Positions 8,554-15,009 of a stretch of 16,683 bases of DNA are shown piece by piece (positions within the stretch are counted from its first letter, which is position 1; the number at the start of each line of letters is the position of its first letter). The translations under genes and the position numbers were made by a program. The notes under the pieces were generated by a model, which ran no database searches, had not been told where the DNA came from, and saw nothing but the letters and a program-made list of their open reading frames with translations. The DNA lies in assembly GCA_910588015.1 (NCBI GenBank), contig CAJUOK010000013.1, forward strand, positions 30,795 to 47,477. The letters run 5' to 3'. The stretch comes from an uncultured Christensenellaceae bacterium. Its GTDB lineage: Bacteria > Bacillota > Clostridia > Christensenellales > UBA3700.

Positions 8554-8922
8554 TCATACTTTCTTTGAATGCGATTTAAATATCAATGCAAAGACAAATC
8601 CAAAGAATATTGCGGCAGTGAGTCCGCCCGCCATACTTCTAAATCCGTAAGTCACAGCTTCGAAAAGTCCGATTTTTGCTCCCTCTCTCGCGCCTTTTAC
8701 TATCGTACTGCCAAATCCCGTTATAGGAATAGTTATTCCCGCTCCCGCGAAATTTTCGATATATTTAAATACCCCGACAAGTTCCATTACAACTCCCAAA
8801 AGCAAAAACATAACCAAAATTCTTGCCGAAGTCATCTTTGTCTTGTTTATGAGAATTTGCGCTATCATACACACCAATCCTCCAATCGCAAAAGCTTTTA
8901 AATACCCCAAAAACATTTCCAT
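8554..8922 (-). CDS. spoVAE: Stage V sporulation protein AE (SpoVAE/SpoVAEb type)
   Basis: This 122-residue integral membrane protein has about four hydrophobic segments and the SpoVA signature ITGFGST near residue 67, followed by VKGAREGAKIGLFEA. SpoVAE is part of the spore inner-membrane channel that moves Ca2+-dipicolinate into the forespore and out at germination. It starts 1 nt after the spoVAD TGA stop, with an AGAGAGGAT Shine-Dalgarno inside the end of spoVAD. That points to translational coupling and fixed stoichiometry. The order AC-AD-AE is the minimal clostridial spoVA operon; no AA, AB, AEa or AF genes are present. The related motif PITGF also occurs in SpoVAC upstream. Confidence 0.95.
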   Translation of the reverse strand: MEMFLGYLKAFAIGGLVCMIAQILINKTKMTSARILVMFLLLGVVMELVGVFKYIENFAGAGITIPITGFGSTIVKGAREGAKIGLFEAVTYGFRSMAGGLTAAIFFGFVFALIFKSHSKKV

Positions 8923-8923
8923 A

Positions 8924-9925
8924 TCAATCCTCTCTCTCTATAACCACAGCGTGAGCGATGCCGGGAATACTTTCTCCCTGAAGCGCCGAATCTTTTGAAA
9001 GCATTGCGCCCGTCGGAACAAAAAGTATTTTTCTCAACGATTTATCGACAAGTTTTTTATAAAAATACGCCGCGAATACCACCGAGCAACAACCTGCGCC
9101 CGAACCGCCCTGACCTGCCTTTTGCTTATCGCAATATACCATACTTCCGCAATCGTTTAGATTGTCCAAAACGTACCCCTCTTTTTTGCAAAGATAATGC
9201 AAAGTTTCTCTTCCAAAACGTCCCAAGTCGCCTGTGATTATCATATCGTAATAATCGGGAGAACGTCCTGTGTCTTTAAAGTGAGTAACTATGGTGTTGG
9301 CGGCGGCAGGCGCCATTGCGCCTCCCATATTATTTGGGTCGGTGAGTCCAAAATCCAAAACTCTTCCCAAAGTATAGCCTTTTACAAGCGGATAATCTCC
9401 TGCTTTTTTTGACAACAATACGGCTCCGCTGCCTGTCACCGTCCATTGAGATTCCGGAGTAGGCTGCGTTCCCAACTCCAACGGATATCTATATTGTCTT
9501 TCCGCCGTCGCATAATGAGAACTTGTGCAACAAATTACTTTGTCAAAATCTCCGTTTACAAGCGTTGACGCTATCGACAACGCTTCTCCGAAAGTTGCGC
9601 AAGCGTTATACAATCCCATAAACGGCGTGTGAAAATCCCTTGCAGAAAAAGACGTCGGCACAATTTGATTTATCAAATCGCCGCCCATAATAGCGCCGCA
9701 ATCCATAGGCGAAACGTTTACCCTAGCAAGACATTCGCCTATCGCAAATCTCTGCATTTCTATTTCCGCCATCTCGTGCGACTTACACTTCCACTCGTCG
9801 TCTTCCATAACGCAATCGAAGTATTCCCTGAAATTTCCTTTTGCCTCATAAGGTCCCGCCAAAGAATAAGCCGATTGTATATAAACCTTGTTGTCAAGCA
9901 AATAAGTTCTCTTTCCGACTTTCAT
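8924..9925 (-). CDS. spoVAD: Stage V sporulation protein AD
   Basis: This 333-residue soluble protein has the thiolase/ketoacyl-synthase-like fold typical of SpoVAD (MKVGKRTYLLDNKVYIQSAY, PTSFSARDFHTPFMGLYNACATFGEAL, GSGAVLLSKK, GGSGAGCCSVVFAAYF). SpoVAD sits on the outer face of the forespore inner membrane and binds dipicolinic acid for the SpoVA channel. The start lies 14 nt after the spoVAC stop, and the stop is 1 nt before spoVAE, so the three genes form one tight operon. Length and motifs look intact. Confidence 0.97.
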   Translation of the reverse strand: MKVGKRTYLLDNKVYIQSAYSLAGPYEAKGNFREYFDCVMEDDEWKCKSHEMAEIEMQRFAIGECLARVNVSPMDCGAIMGGDLINQIVPTSFSARDFHTPFMGLYNACATFGEALSIASTLVNGDFDKVICCTSSHYATAERQYRYPLELGTQPTPESQWTVTGSGAVLLSKKAGDYPLVKGYTLGRVLDFGLTDPNNMGGAMAPAAANTIVTHFKDTGRSPDYYDMIITGDLGRFGRETLHYLCKKEGYVLDNLNDCGSMVYCDKQKAGQGGSGAGCCSVVFAAYFYKKLVDKSLRKILFVPTGAMLSKDSALQGESIPGIAHAVVIERED

Positions 9926-9939
9926 TTCAACTTCCTTTA

Positions 9940-10386
9940 TTAATTAAACAACCCAATTATCCAAAATATCAGTCCTGATACAACGGACGATACCGTGCCG
10001 GCAACAATTATCGGTCCGGCAACTACAAACATTTTTGCCATCATTCCCAACACAATGCCCTCTTTGTTAAACTCCATTGCAGGAGACGCAACGGAATTGG
10101 CAAAACCTGTTATCGGCACTATAGAACCGCCGCCCGCTTTGGCTCCAAGCTTGTCATATACGCCTATTCCCGTAAGAAAAGCTCCGAGAAATATCATAGT
10201 CATACTGACGAGCGCGGCGATTTTGGACTTTTCCCATTCAGGCAACGCAAATTTGAACAAATCGGCAAATCCCTGTCCGATACAACAGATTATTCCGCCA
10301 ACCGTAAACGCCCATACCAAAGTCATAATATGACTGCTTTTTTGCGCGTTTGTATGCACGTATTCCATATATTGCTTATCTTCCAT
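9940..10386 (-). CDS. spoVAC: Stage V sporulation protein AC
   Basis: This 148-residue membrane protein has hydrophobic segments at about 20-45, 55-80 and 112-145, and the conserved block GGGSIVPITGFANSVASPAMEF. SpoVAC is a membrane channel component of the SpoVA complex and acts as a mechanosensitive channel in Bacillus. The ATG at 10386 has a GCGAGGTG Shine-Dalgarno. The start codon lies inside the end of a 48-codon gene that overlaps it by 11 nt. It is first in the spoVAC-spoVAD-spoVAE series, downstream of sigF. Confidence 0.96.
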   Translation of the reverse strand: MEDKQYMEYVHTNAQKSSHIMTLVWAFTVGGIICCIGQGFADLFKFALPEWEKSKIAALVSMTMIFLGAFLTGIGVYDKLGAKAGGGSIVPITGFANSVASPAMEFNKEGIVLGMMAKMFVVAGPIIVAGTVSSVVSGLIFWIIGLFN

Positions 10387-10522
10387 TTTGCACCTCGCTT
10401 TGACTGTCTATGTCAATTCTTTTTATATTAAAAGTTTTGTTGTGAATTATATAAGACTCTTTAGGACTCTTAAATCTGATTTCTTTATCTTCGATATTAT
10501 CTTTGAATAGCGGACTTTTCAT
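10376..10522 (-). CDS. Small gene (48 aa) between sigF and spoVAC, function unknown
   Basis: This short frame runs from ATG at 10522 to TAA at 10376, starting MKSPLFKDNIEDKEIRF and ending SQSEVQNGR. It is preceded by a near-perfect Shine-Dalgarno, GGAGGTGAT, at a suitable distance across eight T residues. It overlaps the spoVAC start by 11 nt, an arrangement typical of translational coupling. The product is small, soluble and rich in charged residues, with no membrane segment. I do not recognise a family. Because the Shine-Dalgarno lies in the 3' arm of the post-sigF hairpin, translation may be sensitive to folding of that hairpin. An alternative is that this is only a leader peptide for spoVAC translation, or spacer that happens to be open. 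Confidence 0.6.
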   Translation of the reverse strand: MKSPLFKDNIEDKEIRFKSPKESYIIHNKTFNIKRIDIDSQSEVQNGR

Positions 10523-10567
10523 AAAAAAAATCACCTCCGTTTAGGATGTTGTCCATCGGAGGGCGAT
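10522..10567 (-). terminator. Hairpin with T tract after sigF, overlapping a Shine-Dalgarno
   Basis: Arms 10557-10562 (CCTCCG) and 10534-10539 (CGGAGG), extended by ATC/GAT across a small internal loop, are followed by eight T residues and then ATG. It lies 9 nt after the sigF stop and fits an intrinsic terminator. The 3' arm is also the Shine-Dalgarno of the 48-codon gene, so the same hairpin could block translation in read-through transcripts. Confidence 0.65.
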
Positions 10568-10575
10568 TTATACGT

Positions 10576-11289
10576 TTATGCCAAAGCTTGTTTTAATTGA
10601 TTGATAACTTTGCTTTCGATTCTCGATATCTGAACTTGCGAAACTCCCAACATTTGAGCGATTTCGCTCTGCGTTTTGTCCCTATAGTATCGCAAAATAA
10701 TGACTTTTTTCTCTCTATCGGGCAACGAATCAATACAATCTTTTAATAAAATTTTGTTTATCATATCGTCGCTTGTTTCGCTAGACGCCAATTTATCCAT
10801 AACACATTGACTGTTGTCGTCTTCATATTTATCAAATATGGACACGGGATATTTGTTGCTGTCCATAGCAAACACTACTTCTTGTTCTTCTATCCCGAAA
10901 TGAGTTGCTATTTGCTTGACCGTCGGAGTCAAATCATTGGCATAACAGTCGTTGACATACGTTTGAATTTTAGAGCAAAGACTTTTCATCGCGCGCGAGA
11001 CTTTTATAGAGCCGTCGTCTCTGATAAATCTTTTTATTTCTCCTGCAATCATCGGCACCGCGTAAGTCGAAAACTTTACGTTAAAAGACGTGTCGAAGTT
11101 GTTTATTGCCTTAACCAGCCCCAACGCTCCAAGTTGCAGCAAGTCGTCGTATTCCACTTGCTTGTTACGATACCGTCTTGCGATACTTTTTATCAGAGGC
11201 ATATTCTCGCTGATAAGCGTACTTTTTGCGTTGCTATCGCCATCCTTTGCCAGACAAAGCAACTGTAATGTCGTTTGATAATCGAGCAT
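10576..11289 (-). CDS. sigF: RNA polymerase sporulation sigma factor SigF
   Basis: This 237-residue sigma-70 family factor has the region 2 core (YRNKQVEYDDLLQLGALGLV, then FSTYAVPMIAGEIKRFIRDD), the region 3 segment, and a region 4 HTH at about 204-228 (TQSEIAQMLGVSQVQISRIE). The position directly behind spoIIAA and spoIIAB identifies it as sigma-F, the first forespore-specific factor, held inactive by SpoIIAB until septation. It starts 1 nt after the spoIIAB TGA with an AAGAAGGA Shine-Dalgarno. The gene is intact and is followed by a hairpin and then the spoVA genes, which in Bacillus belong to the later sigma-G regulon. Confidence 0.97.
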   Translation of the reverse strand: MLDYQTTLQLLCLAKDGDSNAKSTLISENMPLIKSIARRYRNKQVEYDDLLQLGALGLVKAINNFDTSFNVKFSTYAVPMIAGEIKRFIRDDGSIKVSRAMKSLCSKIQTYVNDCYANDLTPTVKQIATHFGIEEQEVVFAMDSNKYPVSIFDKYEDDNSQCVMDKLASSETSDDMINKILLKDCIDSLPDREKKVIILRYYRDKTQSEIAQMLGVSQVQISRIESKVINQLKQALA

Positions 11290-11290
11290 A

Positions 11291-11713
11291 TCATTCCTTC
11301 TTAAATTCTTTTTGCATTATCACTTTGGTCCCTTTGTCTTTATGTGAAATTATTTCAACATTGTCCATAAACGTTTTAATAAGCGTAAAGCCCATACCGC
11401 TGCGTTCTTGGTCGGGTTTTGTCGTAAAGAAAGGTTGTACGGCTTTTTCTACGTCTTCTATTCCGCATCCCTCGTCCTCTATAATTATTTCAACTTTTCC
11501 GTCTTCTAAACGTACTGACAAGTCGATATATTTTCCTTCTTGAGAATTATACGCGTGCACGATACAGTTGGTAACAGCCTCCGATACCGCTGTTTTTATA
11601 TCGTTTACTTCCTCCAACGTGGGGTTTAATTCAAGACAAAAAGCCGAAACGCAACTTCTTGCAAAACTTTCGTTTCCCGTTTTTGACAGTAATTTTAGTT
11701 TAAATTCGTTCAT
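11291..11713 (-). CDS. spoIIAB: Anti-sigma F factor SpoIIAB (serine kinase)
   Basis: This 140-residue GHKL-type ATPase carries the N-box E45-AVTN49-CIVHAY, the G1 region D80-EGCGI, the ATP lid (VQPFFTTKPDQERSGMGF) and a final ATP-binding block (GTKVIMQKEF). SpoIIAB binds sigma-F and phosphorylates SpoIIAA, giving the partner switch that keeps sigma-F silent before asymmetric division. It lies between spoIIAA (13 nt gap) and sigF (1 nt gap). Length and catalytic residues are intact. Confidence 0.97.
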   Translation of the reverse strand: MNEFKLKLLSKTGNESFARSCVSAFCLELNPTLEEVNDIKTAVSEAVTNCIVHAYNSQEGKYIDLSVRLEDGKVEIIIEDEGCGIEDVEKAVQPFFTTKPDQERSGMGFTLIKTFMDNVEIISHKDKGTKVIMQKEFKKE

Positions 11714-11726
11714 ATCTACCTCGCTC

Positions 11727-12035
11727 TTAACTTATTTTCCTCATTATTGTATATATTCCTGCCGTGGACAGTATAAAATCTACGTGTCCGCGGGCATTGC
11801 TGATATATATCGGCACGCCAAGTTGTTTTAGGCGCTTATATCTGCCAAGCAACATTCCTATTCCCGTGCTGTCCATAAACGACAAACCCGAAAAATCAAA
11901 AACAAATTGACCGAAATCGTTTTTTGCTATAAACCTGTCGATTTTTTCTCTTACCTCTTTTACGCATCCCTCGTCAAGTTCTCCGTCTAACTTGGCAACG
12001 GCGCAATTTGCATTGTTCGTCAATTCCACCAGCAT
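11727..12035 (-). CDS. spoIIAA: Anti-anti-sigma F factor SpoIIAA
   Basis: This 102-residue STAS-domain protein has the phosphorylatable serine S56 in FMDSTGIGMLLGRY, matching Ser58 of B. subtilis SpoIIAA. Unphosphorylated SpoIIAA releases sigma-F from SpoIIAB; the phosphatase SpoIIE (not in this window) resets it. The start at 12035 (MLVELTNN) follows a strong CGGAGGT Shine-Dalgarno. It is the first gene of the spoIIA operon, with a candidate promoter about 30-40 nt upstream. Confidence 0.96.
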   Translation of the reverse strand: MLVELTNNANCAVAKLDGELDEGCVKEVREKIDRFIAKNDFGQFVFDFSGLSFMDSTGIGMLLGRYKRLKQLGVPIYISNARGHVDFILSTAGIYTIMRKIS

Positions 12036-12066
12036 ATTACTTTACCTCCGTATTTGTCATACGGGC

Positions 12067-12075
12067 ATTCTATCA
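12067..12075 (-). promoter_or_regulatory. Candidate promoter -10 of the spoIIA operon
   Basis: TGATAGAAT fits an extended sigma-A -10 (TG-n-TAGAAT), and its GAAT core also fits a sigma-H -10. No sigma-H -35 (AGGA-type) lies at the right distance, and the TTGATT upstream is spaced 20 bp, too long for sigma-A. spoIIA is sigma-H- and Spo0A-dependent in Bacillus, so the sigma type is left open. Confidence 0.4.
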
Positions 12076-12134
12076 CATTGGGTAAATAAAAAAATCAAAG
12101 ACTTTGTCGGTCCTTGACTAATTTTGTAAATATT

Positions 12135-12168
12135 AAAAAATAAAGCCTTGATTCTTCAAGACTTTATT
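12135..12168 (-). terminator. Terminator between the small membrane protein gene and the spoIIA operon
   Basis: Arms AATAAAGTCTTG and CAAGGCTTTATT (12139-12168, with one G-T pair) enclose a 6-nt loop and are followed by T residues on the minus strand. It lies 6 nt after the stop of the 111-residue membrane protein and should insulate spoIIA. Confidence 0.82.
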
Positions 12169-12173
12169 TTATT

Positions 12174-12509
12174 CTAATCAATTTTATTTTCAAAATCCTC
12201 TTTGCCAAGAGATTTTGCAATCTTATTCTTTTTCTTACTGTTTACTACTCCCAGTATAATATGCGCAAATATCCCCAACACCGATAATATCAGCAAAACT
12301 ATTCCCGCAATTCTTTCTGTCCTCTCTCCGTTTATTATCAAGAGAACTCCGATAATTAACCCTGTTAAAATTACAATGCATACAAATGCGCACGCCAATT
12401 TCAAAAAGATACGTTTACCTTTGCTTATACTCTTTGACGACGCATTTTCAATAAAAAATGCGCAATATATTTCTAAAATTGCTTCGATTAAATCAAATAC
12501 TATGTCCAT
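12174..12509 (-). CDS. Small hypothetical membrane protein (111 aa)
   Basis: I recognise no family. The sequence shows an N-terminal hydrophobic/amphipathic stretch (about 1-20), a basic loop (SKSISKGKRIF), and two clear membrane helices at about 34-59 and 66-88. A Lys-rich, charged tail follows (NSKKKNKIAK ... EDFENKID). It has no signal peptidase site and no catalytic motif. It appears monocistronic: a near-consensus promoter lies about 30 nt upstream, and a terminator follows 6 nt after the stop. The Shine-Dalgarno is weak (GGAAAA before ATG). The gene probably encodes a real integral membrane protein; function unknown. Confidence 0.72.
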   Translation of the reverse strand: MDIVFDLIEAILEIYCAFFIENASSKSISKGKRIFLKLACAFVCIVILTGLIIGVLLIINGERTERIAGIVLLILSVLGIFAHIILGVVNSKKKNKIAKSLGKEDFENKID

Positions 12510-12539
12510 ACATTTTCCAACTCTGTATAATATAACTTA

Positions 12540-12568
12540 AGTATACAGTTTATATTAAAATTTGTCAA
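12540..12568 (-). promoter_or_regulatory. Near-consensus sigma-A promoter for the 111-aa membrane protein
   Basis: A perfect TTGACA (12563-12568) is spaced 17 bp from TATACT (12540-12545). The predicted start near 12533 leaves a leader of about 24 nt. The rest of the gap 12510-12639 shows only weak AT-rich hairpins and no gene. Confidence 0.8.
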
Positions 12569-12639
12569 CACTGCGCTTTATTGAGTATTCCTAAACAAAC
12601 CTAAATATTGTTTAACTTGTACAAATCATAAGTTATTTC

Positions 12640-13226
12640 TCAAGGATTCGTGCATTGGAATCTAAATTTGTCTTCTACTTTGATTTCTCTAATTACTTTG
12701 CAAGGCACGCCAACCGCGACAACGTTTGCGGGTATTGATTTAGTTACCACGCTGCCCGCGCCAATAACGCTATTATCTCCTATAGTTACGCCTGCGAGAA
12801 CCGTACTGCCCGCGCCTATCCAAACATTGTTGCCTATCGTAATAGGCTTTGCAATTTCAATACCCATTTTTCATTGTTGCGGGTCAATAGCGTACTCCGC
12901 CGTTGTAAAACAACAATTAGGCGCAACAAAAACGTTGTTTCCCAAAGTTACCTTCGCTCCGTCGGTAATTATCATATTGTGATTGGAATAAAAGAAGTTA
13001 CCTACGGAAATATTATATCCGTAATCGCACCAAAACGGCAGCGTAATCAAAACTTCTTTGCCCATACTCCCCAAAATATCGGCAAGCATTTTGGCTTGAG
13101 TAACTCTGTCGTTTGGATTCAACTTGTTATAATCAAAGCATTTATCTTTACATTTTTTTATTTCTGTTTCGAATTGTAACAGCCTTGGAAAAAACAATTT
13201 ATCGGAACTTCAACCTTATCTTTCAT
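12640..13226 (-). pseudogene. Sugar/maltose O-acetyltransferase (Maa/LacA-like), broken by frameshift and internal TGA
   Basis: The two halves of a left-handed beta-helix (hexapeptide) acetyltransferase lie in one frame: residues ...TAEYAIDPQQ, then TGA (12871-12873), then KMGIEIAKPITIGNNVWIGAG. Intact homologues normally have arginine at the stop position, so a single CGA-to-TGA change explains it. The C-terminal half keeps the hexapeptide repeats and the GAGSVVTKSIPANVVAVGVP block. The N-terminus is also disturbed. A good start (GAGGAGTATAA then ATG at 13226, MKDKVEVP) is in a different frame from the body, which is readable back to about 13211 (SSDKLFFPRLLQFETE). A small indel near codon 5-6 would join them. 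TGA is an ordinary stop in neighbouring genes, so recoding is unlikely. Restart at ATG 12867 would make only a beta-helix fragment. Confidence 0.8.
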
Positions 13227-13276
13227 TTATACTCCTCAACGCAAACGCTATTTAATTTGCGACACTATAATATATA

Positions 13277-13305
13277 ATTTTATCATAAAAGCATTGCGTT
13301 TGCAA
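13277..13305 (-). promoter_or_regulatory. Promoter of the acetyltransferase pseudogene
   Basis: TTGCAA (13300-13305) and TAAAAT (13277-13282) are 17 bp apart, followed by a 5' region leading to GAGGAGT and ATG. The arms GCAAACGC (13241-13248) and GCGTTTGC (13296-13303) flank it as an inverted repeat that could be an operator. Confidence 0.6.
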
Positions 13306-13333
13306 AATTGGCATTAAATATTAACTGTGTTAA

Positions 13334-13369
13334 TAGAAAAAGGCAAGTCTTAAGACTTGCCTTTTTCTA
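13334..13369 (-). terminator. Perfect 36-bp palindrome, bidirectional-type terminator
   Basis: The arms are fully complementary across 18 bp each: TAGAAAAAGGCAAGTCTT and its exact complement meet without a spacer. A-rich and T-rich flanks make it able to terminate in either direction. On the minus strand it includes the TAG stop of the 363-residue membrane protein gene, so stop codon and terminator stem coincide. Confidence 0.85.
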
Positions 13370-14458
13370 AATACCTACGCACACCGCCAGCCGTTTGACA
13401 AAACGGTTGCATATCTGAATTTTTTTCTTACTGCATTCTGCGTCGCTTTTTTCAACTATCAACATATATTCGGAATCGGCGCGCAAGTCGTTGAGACTCG
13501 ACAGACATTTATCCAACTCTTTTTTGCATTCGTCGTCGTCCATATTTTCCATACCGAAATTGATTAGCGTAGCTTTCATTGCAAGCAAAGCAGCCAAATC
13601 GTTGGGCTTTAATTGACGGAACGCGTCTTTGACCTGCTTGCTTTTGAGTAGACTCTCAATACCTACGCCAGCCATAACTCCGCTATAAATAAATGCCGAA
13701 CTTATTATTGTCATTGCAGTTACTTTTGCTATGCCCGCCCCGATTATTCCGGGAGCGCAATGTCCTATTTGTGCCAAACAACTTGTCAGCGCGGCAGAAC
13801 TTACGGCGTGAATTCCCAATGCAACAGGCGTCAGTACCGATATTAATGCAAGCGAAACTCCCGACGCTATAAGAAAATATTTGTTACGTTCCCAAAAATT
13901 GCCGTTGGAGAGCTCTTTAAAGTTCCTAAAGAAATTTTCTTTTATATACTCTATGCGCATTGCGTCGCCGAATAGTATCTCCGAAACGTCATAAAGAGTC
14001 TCGTCTCCGAAAATAAATTCCTCGCTCGCCTCTTCTTCTTGAAGACAGAGATTCATAGCAAAATTAATTCTTTGAAATTCAAACTTATCGTTTTCGAATA
14101 CGCTTTCTATAAGCGATTTCAATTTCTCTTCCGTTATCGTTTCTTCCAACTCGATTCCGTTTTTTTGACACTCGCTTAAAAATGCGTCTATGCTGTCGCT
14201 GCACTGTTTTTTCTTATCGCTGAGCTTTTGCGTCTCCAACCTTCTGAATAAATTTACGGTATTGTCGATAATAGTACGCTTTACTTTGTTTTCATTTTGC
14301 GTAGGAATAGGCTTGCTATCCGACATCATTTCTTCTATTCTTTTTAGTTCCAATTGATGACGAAATAAAGTTAACGAAGCTGTCAATTCCCTGTTTTTAT
14401 CTATTTTTTCTACAAACTCTTTAGAAATATTTTCATTTTCTATTATATAATCATTCAT
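13367..14458 (-). CDS. Helical membrane-associated protein of unknown function (363 aa), partner of the HTH gene
   Basis: I recognise no family. Residues 1-190 are charged and mostly helical (repeated Lys/Glu-rich segments such as LFRHQLELKRIEEMM and ITEEKLKSLIESVFEND). Residues about 194-270 form a long Ala/Gly/Ser/Ile-rich hydrophobic stretch with probably two to three membrane helices (YFLIASGVSLALISVLTPVAL; TAMTIISSAFIYSGVMAGVG). Residues 272-363 are again charged and helical, with several cysteines. There is no signal peptide and no enzymatic motif. The layout soluble helices, hydrophobic hairpin, soluble helices resembles alpha-helical membrane-active proteins, but this is only topology. 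The start overlaps the HTH gene by 4 nt (ATGA), with GGAGG 6 nt before it, so the two are translationally coupled. A terminator overlaps the stop. Confidence 0.75.
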   Translation of the reverse strand: MNDYIIENENISKEFVEKIDKNRELTASLTLFRHQLELKRIEEMMSDSKPIPTQNENKVKRTIIDNTVNLFRRLETQKLSDKKKQCSDSIDAFLSECQKNGIELEETITEEKLKSLIESVFENDKFEFQRINFAMNLCLQEEEASEEFIFGDETLYDVSEILFGDAMRIEYIKENFFRNFKELSNGNFWERNKYFLIASGVSLALISVLTPVALGIHAVSSAALTSCLAQIGHCAPGIIGAGIAKVTAMTIISSAFIYSGVMAGVGIESLLKSKQVKDAFRQLKPNDLAALLAMKATLINFGMENMDDDECKKELDKCLSSLNDLRADSEYMLIVEKSDAECSKKKIQICNRFVKRLAVCVGI

Positions 14459-14772
14459 TTATTTATTTCCTCCAATATATAATTTTTAATTTTCTCTAAA
14501 TCTATTTTGTAACGGTTAGAACGCAACAAACGCAAAATTTGCTCCAATCCCTCATCGTCGTTTAAACCGATAAATTGGTCTTCGCAGAATTGATATATTT
14601 CTTTTTTGCTTCCGCTTGCGGCAATCATATCAAATAATTGCGTAATAGCTTGCGGCATCTCGTCTCTTTTTTCGTTTTCATAAAGAGTTAGCCATTTATA
14701 AATCGTCGGTCGACTTTTATTTGTCAAACGGGATAATTCCGTAATTGTGACTGTGTCCGTAATACTTCTCAC
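14455..14772 (-). CDS. Small HTH DNA-binding protein, probable autoregulator
   Basis: This 105-residue protein has an N-terminal helix-turn-helix at about 9-30 (TITELSRLTNKSRPTIYKWL), a resolvase/MerR-type recognition helix pattern. A predominantly helical acidic region follows (about 35-105), perhaps for dimerisation or partner binding. The start is GTG at 14772, chosen because GGAGG lies 7 nt upstream; no ATG is better placed. It forms a two-gene operon with the downstream membrane protein (ATGA overlap). The promoter region contains a symmetric set of TTTTACA/TGTAAAA half-sites, so autorepression is a reasonable inference. The family is not identified beyond HTH. Confidence 0.78.
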   Translation of the reverse strand: MRSITDTVTITELSRLTNKSRPTIYKWLTLYENEKRDEMPQAITQLFDMIAASGSKKEIYQFCEDQFIGLNDDEGLEQILRLLRSNRYKIDLEKIKNYILEEINK

Positions 14773-14791
14773 GTCAATACCTCCTTTATTT

Positions 14792-14854
14792 TTTTACACT
14801 ATTTTACACTATTTGTAAAAATATGTCAACATAAAATTGTAAAAAAGTGTAAAA
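14792..14854. promoter_or_regulatory. Operator array (five TTTTACA/TGTAAAA half-sites) around the HTH gene promoter
   Basis: Copies of TTTTACA start at 14792 and 14802, and copies of TGTAAAA start at 14814, 14838 and 14848. The two pairs are each spaced 10 bp, one helical turn. The pairs 14792/14848 and 14802/14838 share one symmetry centre at 14823. The array covers the whole promoter, so a bound regulator would block RNA polymerase. Confidence 0.7.
14801..14829 (-). promoter_or_regulatory. Sigma-A promoter of the HTH/membrane-protein operon
   Basis: A perfect TTGACA (14824-14829) is 17 bp from TAAAAT (14801-14806). Both elements lie within the half-site array. Transcription would start near 14794 and give a leader of about 20 nt with GGAGG before the GTG start. 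The gap upstream, 14855-15009, is AT-rich with no gene; TAAATAAATTTATTTA at 14939-14954 is a weak palindrome. Confidence 0.82.
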
Positions 14855-15009
14855 TTTTTTAATATGCTAAAATCGCAGATTAAATATATAGAGATTGATA
14901 ATTAATAAATTTGTTAAAATAACTATAAAAAAATAATCTAAATAAATTTATTTAAATTATTTCATAGACAAGCATATCTGTTATATAAAATATTTATCAT
15001 TGGTTCAAA

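Noticed and set aside
12105..12110. TGTCGG as a possible Spo0A box upstream of spoIIAA
   Set aside because: It departs from the TGTCGAA core and stands alone; too weak to call.
12871..12873. TGA in the acetyltransferase as a recoded sense codon
   Set aside because: TGA ends spoVAD, spoIIAB and the HTH gene normally, and a second lesion is present near the gene start, so loss of function is simpler.
14939..14954. AT-only palindrome as a terminator of the cysteine hydrolase gene
   Set aside because: The stem contains no G or C and no T tract follows, so it is not a convincing terminator.
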